A stretch of 64,000 nucleotides of DNA from Nitrosovibrio tenuis (GCF_900109785.1 NZ_FOBH01000004.1:186001-250000), one strand, 5' to 3'. Counted from the first letter of the stretch, positions 1 through 8,680 are shown. The notes: generated by a model from the sequence alone, not told the origin. Program-made: numbers and translations.

Positions 1-1
1 G

Positions 2-517
2 CCTCTTTTTCACGAGATACCCCAGGAATTCATGCGGTTCCTGCAAACGGATGGGGCCGTGCCTGCAACTTATCCGAAATTTGTGCTGGAACTGGGGCAT
101 TATGAATGGATAGAGCTGGTACTTTTCACTTCATCCGATACACCGGACTGGGAAGTAATCGACCCGGCAGGCAACCTGCTTGAAAAGCGTCCTGTTTTGA
201 ATCCGGTGCTCGCTAACCTGCGTTATAGCTGGCCCGTGCATCGCATTGCTCCGCGCATCAAGATCTTACCGGCTGAAACATATTTACTTGTATTTCGCGA
301 TGCCGGCGACCAGGTTCAATTTACAGAAATTAATGCGTTTACCTCGCGCCTGCTCCATCTTCTGGAGTCTGCGGACTACACGGGGCAAACGGCGCTTGAA
401 ATCATCGCTACGGAAAGTCAGCACCCTTCGCCTGAGGTCGTGATTCAGGGTGGCGTTAAAATTATGCGTGATTTACGGATGCGTGGCGCTTTCCTGGGCA
501 CTACTTCATGTGAATAA
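2..517 (+). CDS. HvfC/BufC-type (DUF2063) protein, C-terminal part, cut by window start
   Basis: The frame is open from the first bases (codons from position 2), so the ATG at 32 is internal and the gene begins outside the window. The visible 172 residues match my recollection of the C-terminal domain of DUF2063 proteins (HvfC/BufC): an entry like LFHEIPQEF, then YPKFVLELGHYEW, then a run of short beta strands. In known systems this protein partners a DUF692 (MNIO) iron enzyme that modifies Cys-rich peptide precursors, the bufferins, which are often metal-induced. The usual DoxX-type gene does not follow here; a methyltransferase comes next. The precursor and MNIO genes would lie left of the window. 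The family call is from sequence style, not a search. Confidence 0.72.
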   Translation, partial: PLFHEIPQEFMRFLQTDGAVPATYPKFVLELGHYEWIELVLFTSSDTPDWEVIDPAGNLLEKRPVLNPVLANLRYSWPVHRIAPRIKILPAETYLLVFRDAGDQVQFTEINAFTSRLLHLLESADYTGQTALEIIATESQHPSPEVVIQGGVKIMRDLRMRGAFLGTTSCE

Positions 518-630
518 ATTTAATTGTTGTATCGGCTCTTGGCTACGCCCCGGTTTGAGCTTCAGATATGCCTGATAGGGTATGACCCCTATATCTACCC
601 ATCCGGAGAATCTTCATCAAGTTCAATCCG

Positions 631-1254
631 CTGGACCTCAAGAAAATTTCCCGTCTGACGGTTGCACACTACAACGAACGCGCCGCAGCTTTTTGGCAAG
701 GGACGAGAAATCATGACGTCAGGCAAAACATCGCCGCGTTGCTACAGAACATCGAGTGCGATCCGCCCTGTAAAATACTCGATTTTGGCTGTGGGCCGGG
801 ACGCGATCTCAAGGTTTTCAAGGAGCTTGGCCATCTCGCGGTGGGACTGGAAGGTGCCGAGCGTTTTGTCGAAATGGCTCGCAGCTACAGTGGTTGCGAT
901 GTGTGGTTCCAGGATTTTCTAAGCCTCGATCTGCCGAGCGAATACTTCGATGGCATATTTGCCAATGCTTCGCTATTTCATGTCCCTGGCTGTGAAGTGC
1001 CTCGTGTATTGAAGGAGCTCCGGGCCACGCTGAAACCGGGCGGTATACTATTCAGCTCCAATCCGCGCGGCAGCAATGAGGAGTGCTGGAACCAGGATCG
1101 TTATGGTATGTATCATGATATTGAAGGCTGGCGGCGCTACATGACCGCGGCGGAGTTCGTTGAAATGACTCACTACTACCGCCCGGCGGGTCTTCCGCGC
1201 GAACAGCAGCCGTGGCTGGCCAGTGTGTGGCGCAAACCGGACATATTGTGCTGA
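631..1254 (+). CDS. Class I SAM-dependent methyltransferase, start unresolved
   Basis: A small methyltransferase with motif I near LDFGCGPGRDL and a later ELRATLKPGG segment typical of class I Rossmann methyltransferases; the substrate is unknown. The first in-frame common start is TTG at 739, but the conserved N-terminal stretch (HYNERAAAFW, then GTRNHDV) is encoded in the same frame upstream. That frame is open back to 586 with only CTG or ATC candidates (CTG at 631 and 655). An ATG at 582 lies in another frame. Either a rare start is used or a 1-nt frameshift separates the true ATG from the body. The start given is a compromise. The flavoprotein gene follows closely on the same strand. Confidence 0.7.
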   Translation: MDLKKISRLTVAHYNERAAAFWQGTRNHDVRQNIAALLQNIECDPPCKILDFGCGPGRDLKVFKELGHLAVGLEGAERFVEMARSYSGCDVWFQDFLSLDLPSEYFDGIFANASLFHVPGCEVPRVLKELRATLKPGGILFSSNPRGSNEECWNQDRYGMYHDIEGWRRYMTAAEFVEMTHYYRPAGLPREQQPWLASVWRKPDILC

Positions 1255-1284
1255 GCAGGGATAGACCGCTTGCAACTCATTGAT

Positions 1285-2475
1285 ATGTCGGTAAAGGATG
1301 TCGTCGTGATAGGGGCGGGGGCGGCAGGTATGATGTGTGCAATCGAAGCGGGCAAGCGCGGGCGCTCGGTATTGCTGCTGGATCACGCGAGCAAGCTCGC
1401 CGAAAAAATTCGCGTATCCGGCGGCGGGCGGTGCAATTTTACAAACCGCTACACCAGGCCGGAAAATTTCATTTCACACAACCCACATTTCTGCCGGTCG
1501 GCACTGGCGCGTTTCACCCCCCAAGACTTTATCTCGCTCGTCGAAAAGCATGGCATCCGTTATCACGAAAAGAAGCTGGGGCAATTATTTTGCGATGGCA
1601 GTTCCCAGCAAATCATAGACCTGCTGCGGCATGAGTGCGATGCTGCGGGTGTTGAATGGCAGATGCCGTGCCGCGTCAGTAATGTAGAACGAATCAGCGC
1701 CAGCGATGCCCGATTCATGCTGGAGACCGGGCGTGGCCTAGTGAGCACGCGCGCACTGGTGATTGCAACGGGCGGCCTTTCCATCCCACAAATCGGCGCA
1801 ACGTCTTTCGGCTATCGCGTGGCGGAACAATTCGATATCAACGTGACACGGCTGCGGCCAGCATTGGTTCCGCTGATCTTTGCCCCGGAACAACTGACCA
1901 GTTTTTCGCAACTTCCAGGAATTGCAATGGAGGCGACGGTGAGTTGTGATGGAGCAAAGTTTCGCGAAAATTTATTGATCACACATCGGGGCTTGAGCGG
2001 ACCGGCAATATTGCAGATCTCTTCCTACTGGAAGCCAGGTTTTCCCATTTATATTGATTTGCTACCGGATATCGACGCTGCGGGATGGCTGCTCGATCAC
2101 CGAAATAGTCCTGCACTGTTGCCAAACCTGCTGACACAATATCTGCCGAAGCGTTTCGCACAGGCATGGACCGAAGCAATCTCGGGCGGGCAGCCAGCCA
2201 AGCCAGTAAATCAATACGATGAAAAGAGTTTGAGGAACATTGCGGCACAATTACATGGCTGGCAAATCACCCCGTGCGGCACTGCGGGTTATAGAAAGGC
2301 GGAAGTGACACTGGGGGGGATCGATACGCGCGAATTGTCATCTAAAACCATGGAAGCGAAGAAAGTCCCTGGTCTTTATTTTATTGGCGAAGTGTTGGAT
2401 GTCACGGGGCATCTGGGTGGATTTAATTTCCAGTGGGCCTGGGCATCCGGTCACGCGGCCGGGCGGGCTGCGTAA
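1285..2475 (+). CDS. NAD(P)/FAD-dependent oxidoreductase, HI0933/BaiN family
   Basis: A flavoprotein of about 396 residues. It has an N-terminal FAD-binding GAGAAG at residues 10-15, the family signature SGGGRCN at 45-51, a second glycine-rich segment (ATGGLSIPQIGA) and a C-terminal FAD-contacting end with GEVLDVTGHLGGFN. Proteins of this family (BaiN, RdsA-like, YhiN) are widespread, and the physiological substrate is usually unknown. An in-frame TTG at 1270 is also possible; ATG 1285 gives the usual N-terminus directly before the Rossmann strand. The last 146 bp and the bases just downstream are repeated in diverged form at about 5450-5670, beyond the two-component genes. Confidence 0.88.
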   Translation: MSVKDVVVIGAGAAGMMCAIEAGKRGRSVLLLDHASKLAEKIRVSGGGRCNFTNRYTRPENFISHNPHFCRSALARFTPQDFISLVEKHGIRYHEKKLGQLFCDGSSQQIIDLLRHECDAAGVEWQMPCRVSNVERISASDARFMLETGRGLVSTRALVIATGGLSIPQIGATSFGYRVAEQFDINVTRLRPALVPLIFAPEQLTSFSQLPGIAMEATVSCDGAKFRENLLITHRGLSGPAILQISSYWKPGFPIYIDLLPDIDAAGWLLDHRNSPALLPNLLTQYLPKRFAQAWTEAISGGQPAKPVNQYDEKSLRNIAAQLHGWQITPCGTAGYRKAEVTLGGIDTRELSSKTMEAKKVPGLYFIGEVLDVTGHLGGFNFQWAWASGHAAGRAA

Positions 2476-3030
2476 GCCGAGTGAATTCTACGGGAACTTA
2501 TCGGATCCCGATCCCCGGGTCCTTTATTATCAAACGTTAAATTTATAATGCCATTTACTATGTGCGTGAGCAGGTTTGCGGTAAAACTTGAACTGTGCTG
2601 CTAAAAAGAATTCTGTTAGCCGAAATGGTGAACAGATGCCCAGAGAGTCGTTTGACTCTCATGTTGCCGAAACGATTCAGCAAACGGCCAAACTGCGCGG
2701 TTTTCTTCTCAATCTCCGCGACTGAGATCTCCGAGAAGCGGTGATCATGATATGAAAGCCTGTTGGGGGCCGGGGCGACGCATATTCAAGTTCGTGACGG
2801 AAGCGTTCAGCTTGGCGAGTGCCCATCCCCGGGCATATGCTAAGGCCGGGGTTGCGGGCGGCTGCTTTCTACCATAATAGCCACTTTCCTCCAGATACAA
2901 CTACTTATTATCGGATTGACGCAAGGTACAAGGTAAATCATCCTTACGTACACGACATCAGTGCTAGAAAACATCGCGAAGTAGGCACGGCAATGCCAAT
3001 TACGAATCGTCATATTTAGAGCCCACATTG
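2476..3030. other. Intergenic region with possible gene remnant
   Basis: About 555 bases without a supportable gene. A perfect hairpin (7-bp arms at 2643-2649 and 2654-2660, 4-base loop) is visible. On the minus strand a 76-codon frame is open from 2785 to a stop at 2558, with protein-like composition (segments YHDHRFSEIS and EIEKKTAQFG) but no ATG at its head and no family I recognise; it may be a decayed gene. The first about 80 bases after the flavoprotein gene resemble those after its duplicated tail near 5600. The region also serves as the 5' flank of the response regulator, but I could not identify a convincing promoter. Confidence 0.5.
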
Positions 3031-3702
3031 ATGCATATCCTGATTATTGAAGACGAAAAAAAGACTTCCGCCTTTCTCAGAAAAGGGTTGGCCGAGTCAG
3101 GATATATTGTCGATGCTACGGAAAATGGCGACGAGGGTCTGCTACTCGCTCTTCATATCAATTACGATTTGATCATCCTGGACGTCATGCTTCCAAGTCG
3201 GGATGGTTGGTCCATTCTCGCAACGCTGCGTCAGGCGGGCAAACAGATGCCTGTGCTGTTCCTTACGGCTCGAGATGACGTGCAAGATAGAGTAAAGGGA
3301 CTGGAACTCGGAGCCGACGACTATCTGATTAAGCCATTCGCATTTTCCGAATTGCTGGCCAGGGTCCGCTTGCTGTTGCGGCGCGCGCCAGCACGGCATA
3401 GTGAAACCCTGAAAATTGCCGATATGGAAATTGAATTCGCACGCCAGAAAGCGACTCGCAGCGGCCGGCGTCTTGATCTCACTTCGAAAGAGTTTGCGCT
3501 TCTGTCATTGCTGATGCGACGCGCCGGGGAAGTTTTATCTCGAACGTTAATTGCCGAACAGGTCTGGGATATTAACTTCGACAGCGATACAAATGTTATC
3601 GATGTGGCGATACGCCGGTTGCGCAGTAAAGTCGATGACCCATTTGAAAAGAAACTGATCAATACAGTGCGTGGCGTGGGGTACGTGTTTGAAACGAGAT
3701 AG
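3031..3702 (+). CDS. OmpR-family response regulator, heavy-metal (CusR/CopR) type
   Basis: A full-length response regulator of 223 residues. The receiver domain has acidic residues near E8/D9, the phosphoacceptor D51 (in LIILDVMLP), T79 and K101 (in LIKPF). It is followed by a winged-helix DNA-binding domain of about 95 residues ending in the usual [11 protein letters not shown]. The ATG at 3031 is preferred over the TTG at 3028. The neighbouring kinase and the wording of the receiver resemble the CusR/CopR/CzcR group, which activates copper, silver or zinc efflux genes. The stop overlaps the beginning of the kinase frame, so the two are co-translated. No efflux gene lies next to it; see the orphan operator at 5215. 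Confidence 0.9.
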   Translation: MHILIIEDEKKTSAFLRKGLAESGYIVDATENGDEGLLLALHINYDLIILDVMLPSRDGWSILATLRQAGKQMPVLFLTARDDVQDRVKGLELGADDYLIKPFAFSELLARVRLLLRRAPARHSETLKIADMEIEFARQKATRSGRRLDLTSKEFALLSLLMRRAGEVLSRTLIAEQVWDINFDSDTNVIDVAIRRLRSKVDDPFEKKLINTVRGVGYVFETR

Positions 3703-5131
3703 TGCCGAGGTTACAGCTGCGTCCAGTTCTCCGCGCTGGTCGATTACTAAACAGCTCGCGTGGCTGTATACGTTATCGGCCGCCATCATGCTCATCTTCA
3801 CTTCGGGATTTCTGTACTGGGTCCTCATCACTACCCTAGAACAGGAAGACGAGCAAATTCTCAATAGCCGGCTTCAAGTTCTCGACCTTATTTTGCGGGC
3901 CGGCAACATTGAAGCTCTTGAGCGTGAAATAGCCGAGGAAAACGTAGGATTCCCAGGCTCCCAGTATCTTACCTACAGCCGTGTATTGGACGAATCCGGT
4001 CATACGCTTTATGAAGCTCCCGGTATGAACCGAGAGATCCCGCCCGCTGTATTTCCCGATTCGGGCGCGTCAACAGGCAAAACAAAAGAATGGCGCTCTG
4101 CCACTAATAGGAGTTATCTCCTTGTCGCCAGACAGACCGGGGGTGGCGATACCCGCACGCTAAAGCGGCAAATTCAGGTGGCATTGGATGAAACAAGCGA
4201 GGAAATGCTGATCAGCCGATATGAGCAGTATTTAATTGGCGTGCTATTGGCCGTTATTCTGGGAGCTGCGGCCATAGGGATTATCACGGCGCGGCGCGGC
4301 ATGAAACCGTTGGAGGATCTCACCTGGGCCGCCGAGCGCATAACCGCCAGCCAACTGCACGAGCGCATTGATGTCGCACACTGGCCCAGGGAACTGGTTT
4401 CACTGGCGCGGGCATTCGATGGGATGCTTGTTCGGTTGGAAGATTCCTTTAATCGTCTTTCCCAGTTTTCGGCTGATCTGGCGCATGAGTTGCGTACACC
4501 CATCAATAATTTACGCGGAGAAGCAGAAGTGGCGCTATCCAGACCGCGCGAGGCAAAAGAATACCGCGAAATACTCGCGTCGAGCCTGGAAGAATATGGC
4601 CGGTTATCGCGCATGATAGACAGCTTGTTATTTCTAGCCAAAGCCGACAGTGTGCAGGCCACGGTTACTTGTTTACCACTCGATGCGCGCGCCGAAATCG
4701 AGAAGGTGATCGCCTTTTATGAAGCGCTGGCCGCAGAGCAGGATGTCCGGGTAATTTGTGAAGGAAACGGGACAATAATGGCCGATCCAATTCTGTTCAG
4801 AAGGGTTATCAGCAATCTGCTTTCAAACGCCCTGCATTACACTCCCGCCGGCGGCAAGATCTCTTTTTCTGTCCATTGCATTGATGGGGGCATGGAGGTC
4901 ATCTGCTGCGACAGCGGAACGGGGATCGTGCAAGAACACTTGCCAAAAATATTTGACCGTTTTTATCGGGTTAGCCCATCCCGCAGCTCTACGGCAGAAG
5001 GTGCGGGGCTGGGATTGGCTATAGTAAAATCGATTGTCGGCCTCCACCGTGGCAAGATTGCGGTGCAAAGCGCCGTGGGTAAAGGTACCTCCGTCCGGAT
5101 TTTCTTCCCGGCGCAACCTATACCGTCATAG
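3689..5131 (+). CDS. Heavy-metal-type sensor histidine kinase
   Basis: A membrane histidine kinase. TM1 lies at about 30-52 and TM2 at about 186-206 (numbered from GTG 3671), enclosing a periplasmic sensor of about 130 residues. A HAMP segment follows, then an H-box LAHELRTP with H272, an N-box [10 protein letters not shown], and G-boxes DSGTGI and GAGLGLAIV. The layout is that of CusS/CopS/SilS kinases. The frame can start at GTG 3671 or TTG 3689; both overlap the regulator's 3' end (stop 3700-3702), indicating translational coupling. I list 3689 because it keeps the overlap short, but the evidence is thin. The inducing metal cannot be read from the sequence. Confidence 0.87.
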   Translation: MKRDSAEVTAASSSPRWSITKQLAWLYTLSAAIMLIFTSGFLYWVLITTLEQEDEQILNSRLQVLDLILRAGNIEALEREIAEENVGFPGSQYLTYSRVLDESGHTLYEAPGMNREIPPAVFPDSGASTGKTKEWRSATNRSYLLVARQTGGGDTRTLKRQIQVALDETSEEMLISRYEQYLIGVLLAVILGAAAIGIITARRGMKPLEDLTWAAERITASQLHERIDVAHWPRELVSLARAFDGMLVRLEDSFNRLSQFSADLAHELRTPINNLRGEAEVALSRPREAKEYREILASSLEEYGRLSRMIDSLLFLAKADSVQATVTCLPLDARAEIEKVIAFYEALAAEQDVRVICEGNGTIMADPILFRRVISNLLSNALHYTPAGGKISFSVHCIDGGMEVICCDSGTGIVQEHLPKIFDRFYRVSPSRSSTAEGAGLGLAIVKSIVGLHRGKIAVQSAVGKGTSVRIFFPAQPIPS

Positions 5132-5214
5132 CTTTGGCCCCAGCGTACGAGCAGGCTCTTCCGTCCGCTCGCACAGCATTCATACCTGTATATCGGTCCG
5201 CGCCCTTCCCTGAA

Positions 5215-5232
5215 CATTACAGATTTGTAATG
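5215..5232 (+). promoter_or_regulatory. Inverted-repeat operator, likely CusR/CopR-type box
   Basis: A perfect inverted repeat, CATTACA, four bases, TGTAATG. It lies 84 bp after the histidine kinase stop and is centred about 53 bp upstream of the transcription start expected from the -10 box at 5265. TTACA/TGTAA dyads in this position are the usual binding sites of heavy-metal OmpR-family regulators, so the neighbouring regulator is the natural candidate protein. This is inference from symmetry, position and context. Confidence 0.62.
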
Positions 5233-5241
5233 ACTTCGACA

Positions 5242-5270
5242 TCTATGCGTCAGGATTTCCTCCCTATAAT
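5242..5270 (+). promoter_or_regulatory. Candidate activated promoter with consensus -10
   Basis: A perfect TATAAT at 5265-5270 with a non-consensus -35 (TCTATG at 5242-5247, 17-bp spacer), typical of a promoter that needs an activator. The inverted-repeat box sits immediately upstream. Downstream, a good ribosome-binding sequence (AAAGGAG at 5340-5346) is present, but it is followed only by a short remnant instead of a gene. Confidence 0.5.
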
Positions 5271-5449
5271 TTCCGCGGTAAAATTTCGAAATATCGCGTC
5301 GAAAAACGTGCATAGGCTTCTGAAATCGATACAGTAATAAAAGGAGCCGATCTGACGCTAATTGTCCATCCAGGTATTGCTGGGGGCCGTCTTAGTAGCC
5401 GCCTGCATAGTCGCTGACTGCGAATGCCCTACTAAAGCCATAGTTGCTG

Positions 5450-5596
5450 CGCGAATTATCATCCAAAACCATGGAAAGCAAAAAAGTGCCCAGCCTTTAT
5501 TTTACTGGCAAAGTGGTAGATATAACGGGACATCTGGGCGGATTTAATTTCCAGTCGGCCTGGGCATCCGGTAACGCGGCGGGGCAGTTTATATAG
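5450..5596 (+). pseudogene. Truncated, duplicated tail of HI0933/BaiN-family flavoprotein
   Basis: Read from 5450 to a TAG at 5594-5596, this gives RELSSKTMESKKVPSLYF, continuing to GHLGGFNFQSAWASGNAAG. It lines up without gaps with the last 49 codons of the intact gene at 1285-2475 and differs at roughly one base in five. The bases after the stop (to about 5670) also resemble those after the intact copy, including a shared CCTTTAT stretch. No start or FAD-binding part is present, so it cannot make a functional enzyme. It probably records an old duplication followed by deletion, the left edge falling near 5449. Confidence 0.83.
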
Positions 5597-5880
5597 CCGA
5601 ATGTGATCGATGATGAAACATCGGATGCGTCCGCTCCCTGATCCTTTATCAGCTAACGTCAGATTTCCCGCCCACCTTGAGCTTCATTCTGCAACTTCCT
5701 ATTTAAGTGTATGAGTGCTGGGTATTGTCTGTCATATTCTGCTAATTCATAATCATTGATAAGGCGCTTCCTGTACACGATACCCGCATGCGAGTGTGCA
5801 CCCGATCGCTCCTCCTTTTGCGCTTCAGTCGACCTAAAATTGATAGCTTGCGAAAATGCTGTGAAAGTTTTTATCCGTTT

Positions 5881-6561
5881 ATGTCGGCCTTACCGGAAAT
5901 GAAGAACGCCTTGATAAACATAATTCGTGTCATATCCGCCGCCTTTCTGTTAGGCCTGCTTCTTAATGCTCCGGTTTCAGCAGAAGCGGAAAGGCAGCCA
6001 AAAATCGAAAAAACCTCAGCCGTGAATCTGGTCGAGCAAAATAATGAGCATCACGACAGGGAGATTGAGGTCAGCGTACAGAACAATGGTGAGCGCATTG
6101 TCATTTACGTAACCTTTCTTGCTCCTGTTGTGGCGCAACAGGCGTGGTCAGTATTGACGGACTTCGATAACTTCTCGAACTTTCTTTCCGGTGTCCAGTC
6201 CAGCAAAGTCATTAACGGAACAGGTGATACGTTGAAAGTCTCCCAAAGGGGGATCATAAAATATGGTTTCTTTACCTATACAATTGACTCGTTAGGAGAA
6301 GTTACCCTGTCTCCCATCAAAAGGATTCACGAACGCATGATCACCGGCAACATGCGTAAAATGGAGGAGACTACGCTCGTATTGCCGGAGGGCAACCAAA
6401 CACGTATCAACTATTATGCAGATATTGTTCCCGGGCATTGGATGCTTAGATTCGTAGGGCAACCTTTCATCGAGAATGATGCACGAGAGCGATTTCAGCA
6501 AATGAAAAATGAGATGATCAGAAGAGGGAAAATGCTCGCTGGTCCCGCTAAGATTAGTTAA
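5881..6561 (+). CDS. Secreted START-like (SRPBCC/polyketide-cyclase) domain protein
   Basis: A protein of about 226 residues with a clear N-terminal signal peptide (hydrophobic VISAAFLLGLLLNAPVSA) and a C-terminal SRPBCC-type domain. The domain opens with AWSVLTDFDNFSNFL, the phrase usual at the start of the coenzyme-Q-binding/polyketide-cyclase fold, and ends near RFVGQPFIENDAR. Such proteins bind hydrophobic ligands; this one should act in the periplasm. ATG codons at 5788 and 5899 are alternatives; 5881 gives a normal signal peptide. A second protein of this type with the same design lies at 43488-44129. The ligand is unknown. Nothing nearby is clearly co-transcribed with it. Confidence 0.75.
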   Translation: MSALPEMKNALINIIRVISAAFLLGLLLNAPVSAEAERQPKIEKTSAVNLVEQNNEHHDREIEVSVQNNGERIVIYVTFLAPVVAQQAWSVLTDFDNFSNFLSGVQSSKVINGTGDTLKVSQRGIIKYGFFTYTIDSLGEVTLSPIKRIHERMITGNMRKMEETTLVLPEGNQTRINYYADIVPGHWMLRFVGQPFIENDARERFQQMKNEMIRRGKMLAGPAKIS

Positions 6562-6672
6562 CCATGCGGCAAACGATATATCTTGACAGGTCGTTGCGTG
6601 ACCTTCCGGCCCAATTCAGGATGACTTTAGGTGTTCGACCTGCGATGATGAGTTTGAGTACAAAAGTGAACT

Positions 6673-7917
6673 ATGACGATGATAAACAATAGCATCTTGG
6701 ACAAGACACTTGAAGGGGATCAGATGGATTTATCCATTGAGTTGCCCCCCAGGGCGGAAGATTACCTTAAGATCCCTATAGGAAGGGTGAGAATTGTGCA
6801 ATCCGTGCCGGATTCACTCGATCGCTCCTGGGAAGAGAGCTACGCCGGTAACTATCTTAAACATTCCTATTATCGGTTGCTCCAGGACACCCTTGGGGAA
6901 CAGTTTGATCACTATTTTCTGATTTTGGAAAAAAGTGATGGGAGGCCGCATGTGCAGCCTCTCTTCCTGGTGAGGCAGAGTATTTTGAAAGGTCTTCCGG
7001 CTTCGCTAAGACAGGGATTGGAAAAGTGGATGCAGCGCTGGTTTCCATCCGTGTGCGAGGTCCGGACGCTGATGGTCGGGTGCTCAGCGGGGGAAGGGGC
7101 GCTGGGTGGAAGAGAATGCGATCAAGACGAGGTTTCGAGGATCTTGCACGAAACCCTTCCCGAGGTAGCTCGACGGTTGAACGCATCTTTGATCGTGCTC
7201 AAGGATTTTCCCTCGAGTTATCGTACGGTATTAAAGTATTTTCCTTCGAACGGCTATGCGCGAATTCCGAGCTTTCCGTCTTGCAGGATCGACTTGGCTT
7301 ATCGGGATTTTGACGATTACATGGAGCGGGCCTTGAGCTACAAGACCCGGAAAAATCTCCGCCGGAAATTCCGGGATGCCGATCGTTTGGACAAATATTC
7401 AATGGAGGTTCTGTCGGATCTTACGCCCGTACTGGACGAAATTTATCCTTTGTATCACCAGGTAATAAGCCGCTCGCAGTTTCAATTCGAAGTGCTGACA
7501 AGGGAATATTTTTCCGGACTTGGAGCGGCATTGGAAGGGAGTGGCCGTTTCTTTGTCTGGCGAGATTCCCGTGGGAAAATCGTCGCGTTTAATATTTGCG
7601 TGTTATATGGAAAAATCCTTCGCGATTGTTACATAGGCCTGGACTATGAAATTGCCTTGAGTGCGCATCTCTATTTTGTGTCGCTTCGCGATATTTTTTC
7701 CTGGGCCATGGAAAATAACGTCGAGCAATATTACACCAGTGCTCTGAACTATTCCCCCAAGTTGCACCTGAAACTCGAACTCGCGCCCCTCGATCTTTAT
7801 ATTCGGCATGTCTCCCCGGTGATCAATTTCTTTTTCCGGCATCTGATCCCCTTTTTGGAACCGACGCGATATGATCCAGTTTTATCCAAGTTCCCTAATT
7901 TTCCGGATTTACGATGA
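6673..7917 (+). CDS. GNAT-fold acyltransferase, FemAB/BioF2-like
   Basis: A soluble protein of 414 residues (397 if translation starts at ATG 6724, which has a better ribosome-binding site, GAAGGGG). The C-terminal half has the arrangement of the Acetyltransf_6 (BioF2-like) and FemAB groups: SYKTRKNLRRKFRDADR, PLYHQVISRSQF, then the acyl-binding strand GKIVAFNICVLY and a YIGLDYE segment. Relatives transfer acyl or aminoacyl groups in envelope or natural-product pathways; the substrate here is unknown. Its stop overlaps the start of the next gene by four bases (ATGA), so it heads a tightly coupled operon with two small membrane proteins. Confidence 0.8.
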   Translation: MTMINNSILDKTLEGDQMDLSIELPPRAEDYLKIPIGRVRIVQSVPDSLDRSWEESYAGNYLKHSYYRLLQDTLGEQFDHYFLILEKSDGRPHVQPLFLVRQSILKGLPASLRQGLEKWMQRWFPSVCEVRTLMVGCSAGEGALGGRECDQDEVSRILHETLPEVARRLNASLIVLKDFPSSYRTVLKYFPSNGYARIPSFPSCRIDLAYRDFDDYMERALSYKTRKNLRRKFRDADRLDKYSMEVLSDLTPVLDEIYPLYHQVISRSQFQFEVLTREYFSGLGAALEGSGRFFVWRDSRGKIVAFNICVLYGKILRDCYIGLDYEIALSAHLYFVSLRDIFSWAMENNVEQYYTSALNYSPKLHLKLELAPLDLYIRHVSPVINFFFRHLIPFLEPTRYDPVLSKFPNFPDLR

Positions 7918-8333
7918 ACCCAACTTCATCCTCTGGGGGTGCGAAGGGCAGCCGCCTGCCTTATTGGGGAGTGCTCTGCTGTGCCCTTTTTGTTACAGCG
8001 TCGGAAGTTTGCTTGAAGAAGGGGGCGGACAGTACACAGAATTTATCGAACGCGCTGAGCTGGCTAGAAACTCAAGCGCTTGTTTCGGGTTGGATTTGGA
8101 CGGGAATCCTGTTTTATATCGTTAGCTTTGTCTTCTGGTTGAGAGTACTTCAGATTCTTCCCCTCAATATTGCTTTTAATCTGGTTAATATCGAACATAT
8201 TTTTGTCCCCCTGGCCAGTTACCTTTTCCTGGGAGAAGTGATTAGTCCGATGCGCGCTGCCGGGATTGGCATCGTCCTCTTGGGGGTCTGGGTGATTGCG
8301 GAATCTTATTGCCGGGTCGAAGAGCGAGCATGA
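7914..8333 (+). CDS. Small EamA/SMR-type membrane transporter subunit A
   Basis: A 139-residue membrane protein with four hydrophobic segments (about 18-32, 58-80, 85-105 and 112-128). The size and the ending PMRAAGIGIVLLGVWVI fit the small multidrug resistance / ArnE-ArnF branch of the DMT superfamily, where two short subunits make one dimer. It carries a cytosolic N-terminal tail and an early glutamate (ASEVCLKKGA), the position of the functional acid in many SMR proteins. It starts at an ATGA overlap with the acyltransferase and ends in another ATGA overlap with the second subunit, so fixed stoichiometry is likely. The substrate is unknown; lipid-linked or amine cargo is possible. Confidence 0.8.
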   Translation: MNPTSSSGGAKGSRLPYWGVLCCALFVTASEVCLKKGADSTQNLSNALSWLETQALVSGWIWTGILFYIVSFVFWLRVLQILPLNIAFNLVNIEHIFVPLASYLFLGEVISPMRAAGIGIVLLGVWVIAESYCRVEERA

Positions 8334-8680
8334 CTGAAGGGTTTCTGGTTCTTGTTGTCCTGTCCCAAGCCTTCATGGTGGGGGGACAGATTTTTCTCAA
8401 GCATGCGTTGAATAAGACTGAGGTAGGGTCAGAAACCGCCGCGTGGACGAGGGCTGCGCCGTTTGTGTATGGTATTGGTCTGATGACGCTCTGGTTCTTC
8501 CTATGGCTTTGGTTACTATCGAAAGTCGAGTTGAGTTATCTCTACCCGTTCGACGCGCTGAGTCCACTTTTCATGGCATTCGGGGCCAGCGTGGCACTTA
8601 AGGAAAGGATGACGCCCCGTCTGTGGTGCGGGGTCTTACTGATTGTCAGCGGACTCTTAATCGTTGGTGCCAGCCAATAA
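8330..8680 (+). CDS. Small EamA/SMR-type membrane transporter subunit B
   Basis: A 116-residue, four-helix membrane protein (FLVLVVLSQAFMVGGQIF, then segments near 43-61, 69-90 and 96-114). It resembles ArnF/SMR-type half transporters, including YLYPFDALSPLFMAFGA in the third helix. ATG 8330 overlaps the previous stop by four bases. Together with the preceding gene it looks like a heterodimeric small transporter. Its last 24 bases overlap the end of the convergent ureohydrolase-like gene. Confidence 0.8.
   Translation: MTEGFLVLVVLSQAFMVGGQIFLKHALNKTEVGSETAAWTRAAPFVYGIGLMTLWFFLWLWLLSKVELSYLYPFDALSPLFMAFGASVALKERMTPRLWCGVLLIVSGLLIVGASQ

Noticed and set aside
5362-5547. Small lipoprotein-like gene MSIQVLLGAVLVAAC
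   Set aside because: It runs out of frame through the duplicated flavoprotein tail and has a TTG start; more likely leader remnant plus chance frame.
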